The notes under the pieces were generated by a model. That model saw nothing but the letters and a program-made list of their open reading frames with translations, did no database searches and was not told the origin of the DNA. From Magnetococcales bacterium (GTDB lineage Bacteria; Pseudomonadota; Magnetococcia; Magnetococcales; UBA8363): DNA of 64,000 nt. The position numbers and the translations under genes are program-made. Where the stretch lies: positions 1 to 64,000 of the forward strand of contig JADGCV010000008.1 in the NCBI GenBank assembly GCA_015228815.1, given 5' to 3'. Below are positions 25,858 through 35,920 of this stretch, one piece after another (the stretch's first letter is position 1; every line of letters starts with the position of its first letter).

Positions 25858-27942
25858 TCAGGAAACAGAAACTGTCCCCAAGGAATAGATCTGAATGTTG
25901 GATGGTATTTCGTTCTGCGACAGAACGACCAGATGGGGAATGGTCGATTCGGTCGCCTGTTTCACAAACGGTCGGGCGCGAGCGCCGGTGATGATGATCG
26001 GTTGGACCACCTGGGTCGCCACCTTTTCCACCTGGGCGCGGAGTTGATTCAGAAACAGTCCCGCCGACCGGGGCGCCAGGGAAAGGTAGGAACCATACTC
26101 GCCATCGACGATGGCCTCGTTGATCATGTTTTCCGCATCCGCCCCCAGCACCAGGGCTCTCAGGGAGCCGTCATCCTCCAGATAGCGGGTCACCAGGGAA
26201 CGCGACAGCGATTGCCGTACCAGTTCCACCAACTGTTGCGGCTGTTTGACCACCTTGGCGAAATCGGCCATCGTTTCCAGGACGGTGGTCATGTCGCGGA
26301 TGGAGACCCGTTCGCGCAACAGTCCTTGAAGGACTTTCTGGATCCCTCCCAGGTTGACCACGTTGGGAATGAGTTCATCGACCAGTTTGGGTTGGGTTTT
26401 GGCCACCATGTCGAGGAGGGTCTGCACCTCCTGCCGGTTCAACATTTCATGGGCATGTCCATGGATCATCTCGGTGATGTGGGTGGCCAGGACGGTCGCC
26501 GCATCGACCACCGTATAGCCCAGCATTTCCGCCCGTTCGCGATCATGCGCCGTGATCCAGATGGCCGGCAAGCCAAACGCGGGTTCCCGGGTCGGCGCCC
26601 CCTCGATCTGCCCGGTCACCGCCCCTCCCTCCATGGCCAGGAAGTGTCCCACCTTCAACTCGCCACGACCCACCTCGACCCCTTTGATGTAGAAGGCATA
26701 CTCCCCCGGGCGAAACTGCAGATTATCCTTGATGTGGATGGGGGGCACCACGAACCCCATATCGACGGCAAACTGCTTGCGGATCGAACGAATCTTGTCG
26801 AGCAGGGTCCCGTGTTGGCTTTCATCGACCAGGGAAATCAGGCCGTAACCGACATCCAGACGCAATAGATCGAGGGCGAGAAATGTTTCGATCGGTTCTT
26901 CCTGTTGCGCCTCTTCCTGGGATTGGACCGCCACCTCGCGGCTGACTGCCCGTTCCTTGGCCTCCTTTCTGCGAAACAAGACGTAGGCCCAGATTCCCAT
27001 GATGATGGCAAGGAAAGAGAAGGGGATCGTCGGCATTCCCGGAACGATGGCGAACAACCCCAGAACCCCGGAACTGAGCAGAATGACCCGAGGATTGGCG
27101 GTGATCTGCCCACCGACATGGTCGGCCAGGTTTTGATCGGTCGAGGCGCGGGTCACCAGAAAACCGGCGGCGGTGGAGATCACCAGGGCGGGAATCTGGT
27201 TGACCAATCCATCCCCAACCGTGAGGATGGTATAGATATTGGCTGCCTGGGCGGCGGTAAGCCCCTGGCTGACGACACCGATGACGAATCCCCCGACAAT
27301 GTTGACCAGCGTGATGATGATCCCCGCCACCGCATCGCCACGGACAAATTTGGAGGCACCATCCATGGCCCCGAAGAATTCCGATTCCGCCTCGATTTCG
27401 CGGCGCCGGGCCTTGGCCTCCGCTTCGGAGATCAGACCCGAATTAAGATCGGCATCGACTGCCATCTGTTTTCCCGGCATTTTGTCCAGGGTGAACCGGG
27501 CCGCCACCTCGGCGATGCGTCCGGCGCCCTTGGTGATGACGACAAAGTTGATGATGACGAGAATGGTGAAGACGATAATACCCACCACCGTATTGCCACC
27601 GACGACAAACTGGCCAAACGACCGGATCACCTCGCCCGCTGCTGCCTCGCCCTCCGCTCCGTGCAGCAGGATCAATCGGGTGGTGGCAATATTGAGGGCC
27701 AGGCGAAACATCGTCGTGATGAGGAGGATACTGGGAAACGATGAAAAATCGAGGGGTTTATGGATGTAGACCGTCGTCAGAAGTATGACGATTCCCATGG
27801 AAATATTGACGGAAAGAAACAGGTCCAACAACATCGGCGGCAACGGGATGATCATGACCATCAGGACGACGATGATCCCCGCCGCCATGACGAGGTCATT
27901 GAGCCCTTTCACCCGTCTCAAGGAAAAGGGAATTGCAGCCAA
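25858..27942 (-). CDS. flhA: Flagellar export protein FlhA
   Basis: FlhA, about 694 residues, the main membrane component of the flagellar type III export gate. Eight membrane helices span about the first 310 residues, with the FHIPEP-type region VSINISMGIVILLTTVYIHK-like and MPGKQMAVDADLNSGLIS. The cytoplasmic domain follows (PPIHIKDNLQFRPGEYAFYI, NLGGIQKVLQGLLRE). I start at the TTG at 27942, which has GGAGGA at 27953-27948; another TTG at 27984 lacks such a site. Likely first gene of the operon. Confidence 0.92.
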   Translation of the reverse strand: MAAIPFSLRRVKGLNDLVMAAGIIVVLMVMIIPLPPMLLDLFLSVNISMGIVILLTTVYIHKPLDFSSFPSILLITTMFRLALNIATTRLILLHGAEGEAAAGEVIRSFGQFVVGGNTVVGIIVFTILVIINFVVITKGAGRIAEVAARFTLDKMPGKQMAVDADLNSGLISEAEAKARRREIEAESEFFGAMDGASKFVRGDAVAGIIITLVNIVGGFVIGVVSQGLTAAQAANIYTILTVGDGLVNQIPALVISTAAGFLVTRASTDQNLADHVGGQITANPRVILLSSGVLGLFAIVPGMPTIPFSFLAIIMGIWAYVLFRRKEAKERAVSREVAVQSQEEAQQEEPIETFLALDLLRLDVGYGLISLVDESQHGTLLDKIRSIRKQFAVDMGFVVPPIHIKDNLQFRPGEYAFYIKGVEVGRGELKVGHFLAMEGGAVTGQIEGAPTREPAFGLPAIWITAHDRERAEMLGYTVVDAATVLATHITEMIHGHAHEMLNRQEVQTLLDMVAKTQPKLVDELIPNVVNLGGIQKVLQGLLRERVSIRDMTTVLETMADFAKVVKQPQQLVELVRQSLSRSLVTRYLEDDGSLRALVLGADAENMINEAIVDGEYGSYLSLAPRSAGLFLNQLRAQVEKVATQVVQPIIITGARARPFVKQATESTIPHLVVLSQNEIPSNIQIYSLGTVSVS

Positions 27943-28350
27943 GTTATCCTCCGCTATAATCGTTGGGGTATTCGTCGGTCGCAATCACGGTCCATAACCC
28001 GACCCAACCCATGACAATCGGGGACATCCACCCTTCACCGACCGCAAAAAAGAACGGCGTCCCGTGATGATACGAAGGCAAAGCAATAACCATGCCTCAT
28101 TATCGACAGCAGCGACTGTCCCTGGATCAAGATTGATTCTTCGGCAATCGCCCCCGAGGGAGATGGACTGGTACTCTTGCGAAAAACATGATTCAATCAA
28201 AATGGACGCCAGGAGGATGGCGTCCTGTCCTTCGTGGCGCCTGCGATGACGGATTTCGCTTCTCCTCGCGGATCCTGTCGAGAAAAACAAAACCTTGATG
28301 ATTGTCAACTTCCCAATGCCCACGTTCCCTTGTCGCGAAAAATGTGATCG
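27943..28350. promoter_or_regulatory. Divergent intergenic region, possible sigma-54 promoter for flhA
   Basis: This 408-base gap separates flhA (minus) from a hybrid kinase (plus). On the minus strand, 28092-28078 reads TGGTTATTGCTTTGC, which keeps GG and GC 10 bases apart as in -24/-12 promoters and the TTGC of the -12 element, but not the CAC of the -24 element. It lies about 135 bases upstream of the flhA start. Nothing else is recognisable. Confidence 0.25.
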
Positions 28351-31300
28351 ATGCGTTGGTTCGAACGACGGAAGAATCCCATGATGAATGTCTCCTTCCG
28401 GGTTGTGCTCACATCGGGTTTGGGGGTGATGTTTCTTTTTCTGTTGCTCGTCGCCCAACAAGGGCGCCATTTTCTGGAGGTCTCCGCATCAAGAATGCAG
28501 GTGATCGTTCAGGAACACATCCCCGTTCAGGAACATCTGCGGCTGCTCGTCCGTATGCTCAACAGTTCGGTGGCGATGTTTCACCAGTACCTGGCCCGCG
28601 ACAAGGTTTCCGCCCACGGCGTTGTCGTGACCTTGACCTCGCTCGGCATCCAGACGGAAAAACTGGAACGGCATCTGCTGACGTTGGGGTGGCAACCTCC
28701 CGAAACAGGTGGTCCGGGCAGCCTGGGAAAACGGGTCCTGCTTTCGTTTCAGCACCATGTCGTCGAAGAAAAGAACGATCCGGCCAACGATACCAGCGTC
28801 TTTTTGCGTCAGCGGATCCAGGCCGACCTGGACGAACTGGTCAGGCTGTTCAACAACGAACTCGAAGCGATCCGCCTGGACCATCGGCACGACCCATCCC
28901 TGGAACAACGAATCCAGGAAATCCGCGTCCTTCTCAACGATGCCAGAAACGAGGTTCAACGCTATTTCACACGCGATGTCACGACGTTGCGTCATTTTTT
29001 CATTCCGCTTGAGCGAATGCGGATCCTCCTGGAAAAAATCGAGGGCACCACCTCCCCCACCGTTGACGCCCAGGTGCGACAATCATCCCTGGCAATCCGC
29101 CAAGGGCTGGAAAGGTACAAGACTCTTCTGAAATCGTATGAAGAGGAAATGGCATCGCAACAAAATCATGATCATGATGGCGTTCAGGAACTGCTTGAAA
29201 AGGAAATTTTCGATACCTTCGAACGGATCGACGGCAACATCAACGAAATCGCTCAGATGATTGTAAAAATCGCTGGAGTGGAACAAACACGGATCATCCA
29301 CGACGCCAACCGACACCAACGGATCATGCATGACGTTTCGCTGGCGGGTGGCATGCTTTTTCTCGTTTTTGCCGGGCTTGTCTGGTACATATTGACGGTG
29401 CGGGTCCGGACCCTGCATCAGGGAGCGGAACGATTGAGTTCCGGGGATCTGGAATTTCGCATGGCCAGCGGAAACAAAGACGAACTCGGCCAACTCGCCC
29501 ACCATTTCAATCAAATGGCCGAGACACTGAACAGTCAACGACACCGGCTTCTGGAGGCCAGTCAGGCCAAATCTCAATTTCTGGCCAACATGAGCCATGA
29601 GATCCGCACTCCGATGAACGCCATCATCGGGTTGACCGAATTGAGTCTGAAAAAAGAGTTGCATCCCCGGGTGCGCAACCATTTGACCAAGGTGCTTACC
29701 GCCGCCAAGTCATTGCTGCGCATCATCAACGATATTCTCGACTTTTCCAAGATCGAGGCGGGCAAACTGGACCTGTTGCCCAAAACCTTCCGCCTGTTCG
29801 ACCTGTTCGAGGAAATCGGAGATCTGTTCCGGCAACAGGTGGCGGAAAAGAATATCGAACTGGTGCTGTCCCTGGCCTCGCCCCTCATGATCGAGACGGT
29901 GGGCGACTCCTACAGGTTGCGGCAGGTGCTGGTCAACCTGGTGGGCAACGCGGTCAAATTCACCCATCGGGGCGAAGTGGTTCTCGAAGCGGAATTGATC
30001 GAGAAAACACAGGATTTTGTTTGCGTGGCGTTTTCCGTCCAGGATACGGGAATCGGCATCGATACCTCGCAACAGCAGCGGGTGTTCGAGGCGTTTTCCC
30101 AGGTCCAGGGCAGTCCCAGCCGCAATTTTGGCGGAACCGGACTGGGGCTGGCCATCAGTCGGCGTCTGGTTGCGATGATGGGGGGTGAGCTGAGCATGGA
30201 AAGCAGGTTCGGGCAGGGATCGCGATTTTTCTTCACCCTGAAACTGGGACTGCCTTCCGAGGCGTCGAACCCCTGTCTGCTTTCGACGGGAACGCTGGAG
30301 GGCATGCGCGCCCTGATCGTCGATGACAGCACGTCGGCCCGGGAAATTCTGGAAGAGATGTTGCGGGATTTTCGTTTCGATCCGATGTCGGTCCCTTCGG
30401 GCGAGGAGGCACTTCGAGCCATGGACCGGGCGGTCAGCGACGGCGCCCCGTTCGGGTTGATCCTTCTCGACTGGTTGATGCCGGGTCTGGATGGCCTGGA
30501 AACCGCTGCCCGCATCATCGATGAAAAACGTTTTTTTCAACAATGGAGCGATGCCTCGGGGAGATGGATCGGCATTCCCAGGATCATTTTCATGAGTGCC
30601 TTCGGCAACGAAGCATTTCAGGAGAAAGCGGAGTTTCTCGGCATCCGGGGCTACCTGGAAAAGCCCATCTGCCGATCCGGGCTGTTTGACGCGATCATGA
30701 CCGTTTTCGGTCTCGATGTGACCCTTTTCTATCGCAACCGGACGCGAAAAGAATCGGAAAAGCAGATCTGGACAACGATGTTCGGCGCGCGCGTGTTGCT
30801 GGCGGAGGACAATGAGATCAACCAGATCGTGGCCCGCGAAATTTTGGAAGGGGTCGGTCTGGTTGTGGAAGTTGCCGCGGATGGACGCGCGGTGCTGCGC
30901 AAGGTCAAGGAAAAATCCTACGCCGTCGTCCTGATGGACCTGCAAATGCCCTTGATGGACGGCTTCGAGGCGACCCGCCTGTTGCGTGAAAATCCCGCCT
31001 GCGCCCAACTGCCCATCATCGCCATGACCGCGCACAACCTTGCCGGAGATCGGGAAAAGTGTCTCGCCGCCGGCATGAACGATCATGTGGGTAAGCCGAT
31101 CAACACCGAAGAGTTGTTTCAATGTCTGTTGCGCTGGGTTCATCCGCGCCAGGAAGACCGCGACCTTCCCGGACCTTCCGCCGAGCCCGTTGAAAAACGC
31201 CCGTCCCTTCCCATGACGCCACCACCCGCGTCTTTTCACCCATTGCCGGGACCCCAGACCACTGCGCCGGGCACAATCCTCCTGCCAGAAACGCTGCCAG

Positions 31301-31932
31301 AGTTGGACCTCCAGGAGGCATTGGAGCGACTGGGAGATGACGAGGAACTGCTGCTGAAACTCATGGAATTGTTTTTCAAGAAATATTGCGCTGCCTCCCG
31401 GTCCGTGGACATGCGTCGCTCCTGGAACCAGGGCGAACCTCCGGAGGCCATGGCCGCCCTGCTCCATTCGATGAAAAGCAGTGCCGGCAACATTGCCGCG
31501 ACAAACCTGTATGAAGCGGTACGGGATCTGGAACAGGCCTTCAAGGAAGAAAATCTGGGGGAAATCCCGGAATTGTTGGCGTCCTATGAAACAGAGCTCG
31601 ACAAGGTGAAAAAATCCCTTCGCCCCCTGGTCACAAGCCCCGATGAACCTTGCGAAAACAACGACCCCGGCCCCCAGCGCGATGATGATGCGACCGATGT
31701 TCTGGACGCCGGATCGATTGACCAGTTGCTGGGTTCGCTGGAAGTTTTCCTGAGGGAACAGGACATCGAGGCCATCCAGATTGCGCGGTTGCTCCATCGA
31801 AAGATTTCCGGCCCCGAGGACCGCAGGGTTTTGGCGACCATGGTGGACCACCTGGAACACTTCGATTTTGTGCATGCCCGGCACGTCCTGATGAACATGC
31901 CCGCATTCGGAAACCGTCTCCATGTTCGATAA
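28351..31932 (+). CDS. Hybrid sensor histidine kinase (HAMP-HisKA-HATPase-REC-REC-HPT)
   Basis: 1193-residue membrane phosphorelay kinase. Helix at about 17-36, a long helical periplasmic part to about 330, second helix ([18 protein letters not shown]), HAMP, HisKA with SHEIRTPMN (His416), HATPase ([29 protein letters not shown]), two receivers (Asp707 in LLDWLMPG; Asp863 in [11 protein letters not shown]), and an HPT domain with His1039 ([10 protein letters not shown]). The periplasmic part is a four-helix-bundle-like sensor with no known ligand. The next gene overlaps its end by 11 bases, so the receiver-PAS-GAF protein is made with it. Confidence 0.88.
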   Translation: MRWFERRKNPMMNVSFRVVLTSGLGVMFLFLLLVAQQGRHFLEVSASRMQVIVQEHIPVQEHLRLLVRMLNSSVAMFHQYLARDKVSAHGVVVTLTSLGIQTEKLERHLLTLGWQPPETGGPGSLGKRVLLSFQHHVVEEKNDPANDTSVFLRQRIQADLDELVRLFNNELEAIRLDHRHDPSLEQRIQEIRVLLNDARNEVQRYFTRDVTTLRHFFIPLERMRILLEKIEGTTSPTVDAQVRQSSLAIRQGLERYKTLLKSYEEEMASQQNHDHDGVQELLEKEIFDTFERIDGNINEIAQMIVKIAGVEQTRIIHDANRHQRIMHDVSLAGGMLFLVFAGLVWYILTVRVRTLHQGAERLSSGDLEFRMASGNKDELGQLAHHFNQMAETLNSQRHRLLEASQAKSQFLANMSHEIRTPMNAIIGLTELSLKKELHPRVRNHLTKVLTAAKSLLRIINDILDFSKIEAGKLDLLPKTFRLFDLFEEIGDLFRQQVAEKNIELVLSLASPLMIETVGDSYRLRQVLVNLVGNAVKFTHRGEVVLEAELIEKTQDFVCVAFSVQDTGIGIDTSQQQRVFEAFSQVQGSPSRNFGGTGLGLAISRRLVAMMGGELSMESRFGQGSRFFFTLKLGLPSEASNPCLLSTGTLEGMRALIVDDSTSAREILEEMLRDFRFDPMSVPSGEEALRAMDRAVSDGAPFGLILLDWLMPGLDGLETAARIIDEKRFFQQWSDASGRWIGIPRIIFMSAFGNEAFQEKAEFLGIRGYLEKPICRSGLFDAIMTVFGLDVTLFYRNRTRKESEKQIWTTMFGARVLLAEDNEINQIVAREILEGVGLVVEVAADGRAVLRKVKEKSYAVVLMDLQMPLMDGFEATRLLRENPACAQLPIIAMTAHNLAGDREKCLAAGMNDHVGKPINTEELFQCLLRWVHPRQEDRDLPGPSAEPVEKRPSLPMTPPPASFHPLPGPQTTAPGTILLPETLPELDLQEALERLGDDEELLLKLMELFFKKYCAASRSVDMRRSWNQGEPPEAMAALLHSMKSSAGNIAATNLYEAVRDLEQAFKEENLGEIPELLASYETELDKVKKSLRPLVTSPDEPCENNDPGPQRDDDATDVLDAGSIDQLLGSLEVFLREQDIEAIQIARLLHRKISGPEDRRVLATMVDHLEHFDFVHARHVLMNMPAFGNRLHVR

Positions 31933-33262
31933 CGCCCTGATCGACCGCCGGAATTCCCTGCCACGCATCCTGATCGTCGATGACAATCCGGCGGATATCA
32001 AACTTTTGATTGGCATTTTGTCGGAACTCGGACGCATCCAGGTCGCGACCGATGGCGCGCAGGTTCTCTCCCTGGTGAAAAACCATCCCCCGGATTTGGT
32101 ATTGCTGGAGGTTCGATTGCCGGGCATGGATGGCTTCGAGGTCTGCCGGTCCCTGAAATCCGAACCGGAAACCCGCATCATTCCCGTTATTTTCATCACT
32201 GCCCATGACACGCCCCAGGGACAGGATACCGGTTTGGAGTGCGGGGCCATCGACTATATCGCCAAACCGTTCAATCCCCGCTTCATGCGAATGCGCATCG
32301 GCAACCAATTGCGACAGCGCGACGAGGAACGCATGCATCAACGACTTTGCCTGCAACAACAGTTGATTCTGGATGCGATCGGGGAAGGAATCATCGGTTT
32401 CGACCACCATTGCCGGATCACTCTGGCCAATCCCGCGGCGACCCGTCTGCTGGGCGCCCCCGAGGCGGACCTGCTGGGTCTGCGGCTTCAGGAAATGACG
32501 CAACTTGACCGCATCGATGGCACCCCATTCGAGACGGAGCAATGCGTCTTATGCCATCGAAACGACGATTCCGTCCCGAGCCACCGGGGAGAAGCGCTTT
32601 TTCGCAACCGCAACGGCATGCCTTTTCCCGTGGAATATACCACGTCCATGGTTCGGCACGAGGGAAGGCGCCTTGGTTGCGTCGTCGTCCTGCGCGATAT
32701 TTCCCGGCAACAGGAGATGGAATTGCGCTATCAGCGACGTCTCGCTTCCCGAATCGCCATCAATGCCCTGCTGGAAACCAGCGTGGAACCGATGAGCATG
32801 GAACGGCAACTTGATGTGGCCCTGGAGATCATCCTTTCGGTCTCCTGGCTTCCCTCCCTGTACAAGGGGGCCTTTTTTCTCGTGAACCACGTCACCGGAC
32901 ACCTGGAAATGGTGGCCTCCAAGGGCCTGTCCCCCGAGGCGAAGGCCTGTTGCGCCCACCTGGCCCCCGGAGAATGTCTTTGCGGCCAGGCGGGTCAGAC
33001 CCGGCAACTGGTCTTCGCCGGCGAGGATGAGTGCCGCCATTATTCCGAGGCAGGAGAAGACCTTCACCACGGACACATTTGCGTCCCTCTGACCGACAAG
33101 GAGCAACTGATCGGCGTCGTCACAATCCCGGTGAAACCTGGCCACAAACCCGACACCGAGGAATTGGCCTTCCTCACCACACTGTCGAAAACCTTGACCA
33201 GCATCATCGGACGACGGCGCCTGGAACAGAAAGTAAACGCGACACAACCTTGGAAAGGATGA
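31922..33262 (+). CDS. Receiver-PAS-GAF protein lacking the phospho-acceptor Asp
   Basis: 446 residues: receiver domain ([14 protein letters not shown] ... Lys of YIAKPFNP), PAS domain ([20 protein letters not shown]), a Cys/His-containing PAS insertion ([10 protein letters not shown]), and a GAF-like domain ([37 protein letters not shown]). No kinase, cyclase or DNA-binding output follows. The receiver has Glu63 where Asp is phosphorylated ([11 protein letters not shown], codon GAG at 32108), so it should be locked in a pseudo-active or phospho-independent state. Co-expressed with the kinase upstream; it may sense a cofactor and regulate that kinase by contact. Confidence 0.8.
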   Translation: MFDNALIDRRNSLPRILIVDDNPADIKLLIGILSELGRIQVATDGAQVLSLVKNHPPDLVLLEVRLPGMDGFEVCRSLKSEPETRIIPVIFITAHDTPQGQDTGLECGAIDYIAKPFNPRFMRMRIGNQLRQRDEERMHQRLCLQQQLILDAIGEGIIGFDHHCRITLANPAATRLLGAPEADLLGLRLQEMTQLDRIDGTPFETEQCVLCHRNDDSVPSHRGEALFRNRNGMPFPVEYTTSMVRHEGRRLGCVVVLRDISRQQEMELRYQRRLASRIAINALLETSVEPMSMERQLDVALEIILSVSWLPSLYKGAFFLVNHVTGHLEMVASKGLSPEAKACCAHLAPGECLCGQAGQTRQLVFAGEDECRHYSEAGEDLHHGHICVPLTDKEQLIGVVTIPVKPGHKPDTEELAFLTTLSKTLTSIIGRRRLEQKVNATQPWKG

Positions 33263-33265
33263 ATC

Positions 33266-34132
33266 ATGAAACGCCCCCCTTGGCCTGCCATTGGAATGCT
33301 CCTGTCGCTGATCGCCACTCCGGTTTGGGCGGAACAGGAACTGACCGCCTCTCCGGTCTCCCAGCCGCCGATCATCGATGGTCGCCCCGACCCGATTTGG
33401 AACACGACCACGGAAATCACCACCAGGGACAAGGTGACGGGAACGGATGTTCGCCTCAAGGCCATCCAAACCGGCAATCAGCTGTTCCTCATGGCCATCT
33501 ACGACGATCCCAAGGAAGAACGCGAACACAAAACCATGATTTGGAATGACACACTGAAAAATTACGAAACCGGGCCTGCCAGAGAAGACACCTTCGTCAT
33601 CAAATGGAGCATGGAATCCGATCCCATCGATCTCTCCCTGTCGGCGGACCATCCCTACCGATCCGACATCTGGTTTTGGAAAGCCTTTCGGACCGATCAT
33701 GCCGGTTATGCCGATGATAAAATCGACATCTACAGCATGGATCCCCTTCCCGATCATCAGAAGGTTTTGTCCAAGGAAGGTTATGTTTATTATCTGGTAC
33801 GCCAGGGGGATCGCGGCCAGGCCGCCTACGAGCCCAGATTAACCGATCGCTTCCAGGGGAAAACGGTTCCGAAGTTCACCCTGAAAACCCCGGATGGCAG
33901 TCGTGCGGATGTCAAGGCCAAGGGATATTGGGAAAACGGTCAGTGGTGCATCGAGTTTGGTCGGGCGTTTTATACCGGAAACAACGATGACCTTCTGTTC
34001 CAGAAGGGGGGTCGGCATCAGTTCGGGATCTCGATTTACGAAATCGCCGGGCGGCCCGAGGACCCATCGCTGGACAAGCCTCTTTTTGGCAGCGGCGAAG
34101 TGGGAGAAACCCTGTTTCTCGTCATCCCCTGA
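33266..34132 (+). CDS. Periplasmic haem-binding protein, EB_dh-like
   Basis: 288 residues with a signal peptide (MKRPPWPAIGMLLSLIATPV ... WA-EQE). The mature protein resembles the ethylbenzene-dehydrogenase gamma/cytochrome c-552 haem-binding domain: IDGRPDPIWNTTTEI, LFLMAIYDDPKEER, DTFVIKWSM, SDIWFWKAFRTDHAGYADD, GQWCIEFGRAF. It has no CxxCH, consistent with a b-type haem held by non-covalent ligands. It starts 3 bases after the receiver-PAS-GAF gene and so is probably co-transcribed. It may be a periplasmic redox sensor part or an electron-transfer subunit. Confidence 0.7.
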   Translation: MKRPPWPAIGMLLSLIATPVWAEQELTASPVSQPPIIDGRPDPIWNTTTEITTRDKVTGTDVRLKAIQTGNQLFLMAIYDDPKEEREHKTMIWNDTLKNYETGPAREDTFVIKWSMESDPIDLSLSADHPYRSDIWFWKAFRTDHAGYADDKIDIYSMDPLPDHQKVLSKEGYVYYLVRQGDRGQAAYEPRLTDRFQGKTVPKFTLKTPDGSRADVKAKGYWENGQWCIEFGRAFYTGNNDDLLFQKGGRHQFGISIYEIAGRPEDPSLDKPLFGSGEVGETLFLVIP

Positions 34133-34182
34133 CCGAATGCCGATCAAGGTCGCCCGGTCCCCGGATGGCCACGCCGTTTGAC

Positions 34183-34998
34183 TCAGGCAAAGTGTTCCAG
34201 GATTCGTGCGACCTCGATCAGGAGGACATCGGTCAATGCGTCACTGTTTTCCGTGCGGTAGCGCCCGATGGCCTGGACCACCCCATCGGCACCGGCGGTG
34301 ACGTTGGATTGCAATGGATATTCAATCTGGTCGAGATGGCTGAAAAAACGAATGTCGTCCACCGCCATGGCGAACCGGGTCCCGTCGGAAACAAACACCA
34401 CGACATACTCCCGCATGTACCGCTGCACCAGGTCGCCAATGCCGTTGAACAACTCCAGCAACGATGCCAACAGGCCATTCTCGGTCTTGTTGATCAGCGC
34501 GACCGCATCCTGTTTTTTTCCCTCATCGATCAATTTCTTGGCCTGGATGGCAATGCCGTGAATCTCCTTGTGCGGCGCGTCGAAACGGGCCATATAGGTA
34601 TTCAGGTAACTGTTGTCCGAGGAAAAGGTGTCGTACCATTTCCCGAAGGCGCACAGATGAGGATTGGTCTGGACCGAGAGGGACCTGTCGTGAAACACTT
34701 CATCCTTGAGTTTGTTCAACCAGTTGACATGGTCCTGCTTGCGCATTTCCATGGTGGTCACCAGCTCTCGAATCTCCTCCGTCCGCGCCTTCGACCCGAG
34801 CAGGACTCTTAGATCGAACAATGGCAGATTGCCCTCGCGAAAGGGAATCACCCCCCGCATCTCCGGAGGACTGTTGGGGACCGGAGTGAACTCCGGCATG
34901 TCGATGACCGAAACAATGTCATGGGAAATGACCCCATAGGGAGTCCCCTTGACGGTAAACACCAGATAATCCGAATCCCGAGAAAATGTTCCTGTCAC
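34183..34998 (-). CDS. CheW-like protein with inserted zinc-binding CZB domain
   Basis: 271 residues. The CheW fold opens with DYLVFTVKGTPYGVISHDIV and VRGVIPFREGNLPLFDLRVL-like text and closes with YVVVFVSDGTRFAMAVDDIR. Between these halves, residues about 85-160 form a CZB domain: HVNWLNKLKDEVFHD, then NPHLCAFGKWYDTF and APHKEIHGIA, supplying the His/His/Cys/His zinc site. CZB domains sense zinc or hypochlorous acid in chemoreceptors and cyclases. Here it would tie receptor-kinase coupling to redox or metal state. It stands alone on the minus strand, without cheA or mcp nearby. Confidence 0.8.
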   Translation of the reverse strand: MTGTFSRDSDYLVFTVKGTPYGVISHDIVSVIDMPEFTPVPNSPPEMRGVIPFREGNLPLFDLRVLLGSKARTEEIRELVTTMEMRKQDHVNWLNKLKDEVFHDRSLSVQTNPHLCAFGKWYDTFSSDNSYLNTYMARFDAPHKEIHGIAIQAKKLIDEGKKQDAVALINKTENGLLASLLELFNGIGDLVQRYMREYVVVFVSDGTRFAMAVDDIRFFSHLDQIEYPLQSNVTAGADGVVQAIGRYRTENSDALTDVLLIEVARILEHFA

Positions 34999-35050
34999 CG
35001 TTCCCCCCTGGTTTGGCGCGGTTGTTCCTGAAAGGTTACCCCTTCAATCA

Positions 35051-35091
35051 GATCTTCACATGAATAAGAATATTCTACATCATGATCTTCA
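35051..35091. promoter_or_regulatory. Palindrome within direct repeats upstream of hepT
   Basis: Perfect palindrome AGAATATTCT (35067-35076) between two copies of GATCTTCA (35051 and 35084), in an AT-rich patch 106-146 bases before the toxin-antitoxin start. A binding site for a regulator is possible but unproven. Confidence 0.25.
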
Positions 35092-35196
35092 GGAAGTTAA
35101 ACAAAATCCTAAAGGCTGTCGGCGTTGTTTCTGGCCGGTAAAAACCATATCGCCGTGGAAGATTGAACGCGGCAGGATGATTCAGGAGGACAGACC

Positions 35197-35592
35197 ATGT
35201 CGCGCTTGAGCGTTGAGGCGTTGGAACGGGCGGTAACTGCATTGGAAGATGGGCTGCGTGAGTATGCCGAACATCCTGTTCTGACCATGCGGGATGGCGT
35301 CATCCAACGGTTTGAAATTGCCATGGACCTCTCGTGGAAACTGCTGCAACGCACTTTGAAGGATATTCTGACGATCAACCCGGGAGCGATCCGAACCAAG
35401 GAAGACATGTTCCGTGTTGCCGCGGAGTACGAGTTGCTCACGAATACGGAGCGTTGGCTGGGTCATTACGAAGCCCGAAACCAGACTTCGCACATCTACG
35501 ATGCCGGTCTGGCAGCGCAGGTATTCGACCGTATTTCCTCGTTCCTGCCGGATGTCCGGGAACTTGTCGCGAGGTTGAAGGATGCCGCTTGA
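35197..35592 (+). CDS. hepT: HepT-type HEPN toxin
   Basis: 131-residue HEPN-domain protein of the HI0074/HepT family. It carries the RNase motif RX4HXY exactly: R94-NQTS-H99-I-Y101, plus the LSWKLLQRTLKD helix typical of the family. In type VII systems the partner MntA adenylylates the Tyr of this motif to silence the toxin. A strong GGAGG precedes the ATG. The antitoxin gene overlaps its end by 11 bases. Confidence 0.85.
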   Translation: MSRLSVEALERAVTALEDGLREYAEHPVLTMRDGVIQRFEIAMDLSWKLLQRTLKDILTINPGAIRTKEDMFRVAAEYELLTNTERWLGHYEARNQTSHIYDAGLAAQVFDRISSFLPDVRELVARLKDAA

Positions 35593-35920
35593 TCTCCGAT
35601 CCGACCACCTGGCCATCGTCCAGGATATCCTGCGGCATCATGCGCCGGACCGGGAGGTGTGGGCCTTCGGTTCCCGGGTCCGGGGAACGGCACGCGCGGC
35701 CTCGGATCTGGATCTGTGTATCCGGGGAGATGAACCCATTGGGTTTGAACGGCTGGGGCGGTTGCGGGATGCCTTTTCGGTAAGCGTTCTGCCCTTCAAG
35801 GTGGACATGGTGGATTGGGCAACGACATCAGAGGGATTCAGAAGGATTATCGAAATGAACCGGGTGGTGGTGCAATATTCGGAAAGCGGTTTTCGCGCAT
35901 CAATTTTAGAAATATCGTAA
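35582..35920 (+). CDS. mntA: MntA-type nucleotidyltransferase antitoxin
   Basis: 112-residue minimal nucleotidyltransferase with the active-site motif GSRVRGTARAASDLDL (GSx10DxD) and the third carboxylate in KVDMVDW. It pairs with the preceding HEPN protein as a type VII toxin-antitoxin system, expected to adenylylate the toxin. Its last two codons and stop lie inside the left end of the 449-base palindromic element, so the natural C-terminus may have been altered. Confidence 0.85.
   Translation: MPLDLRSDHLAIVQDILRHHAPDREVWAFGSRVRGTARAASDLDLCIRGDEPIGFERLGRLRDAFSVSVLPFKVDMVDWATTSEGFRRIIEMNRVVVQYSESGFRASILEIS

Noticed and set aside
29710-32250. Very long open frame (846 codons) on the minus strand opposite the hybrid kinase
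   Set aside because: It mirrors a kinase with complete domains on the plus strand; the antisense product has no recognisable domain. High GC codon use keeps the opposite frame open.
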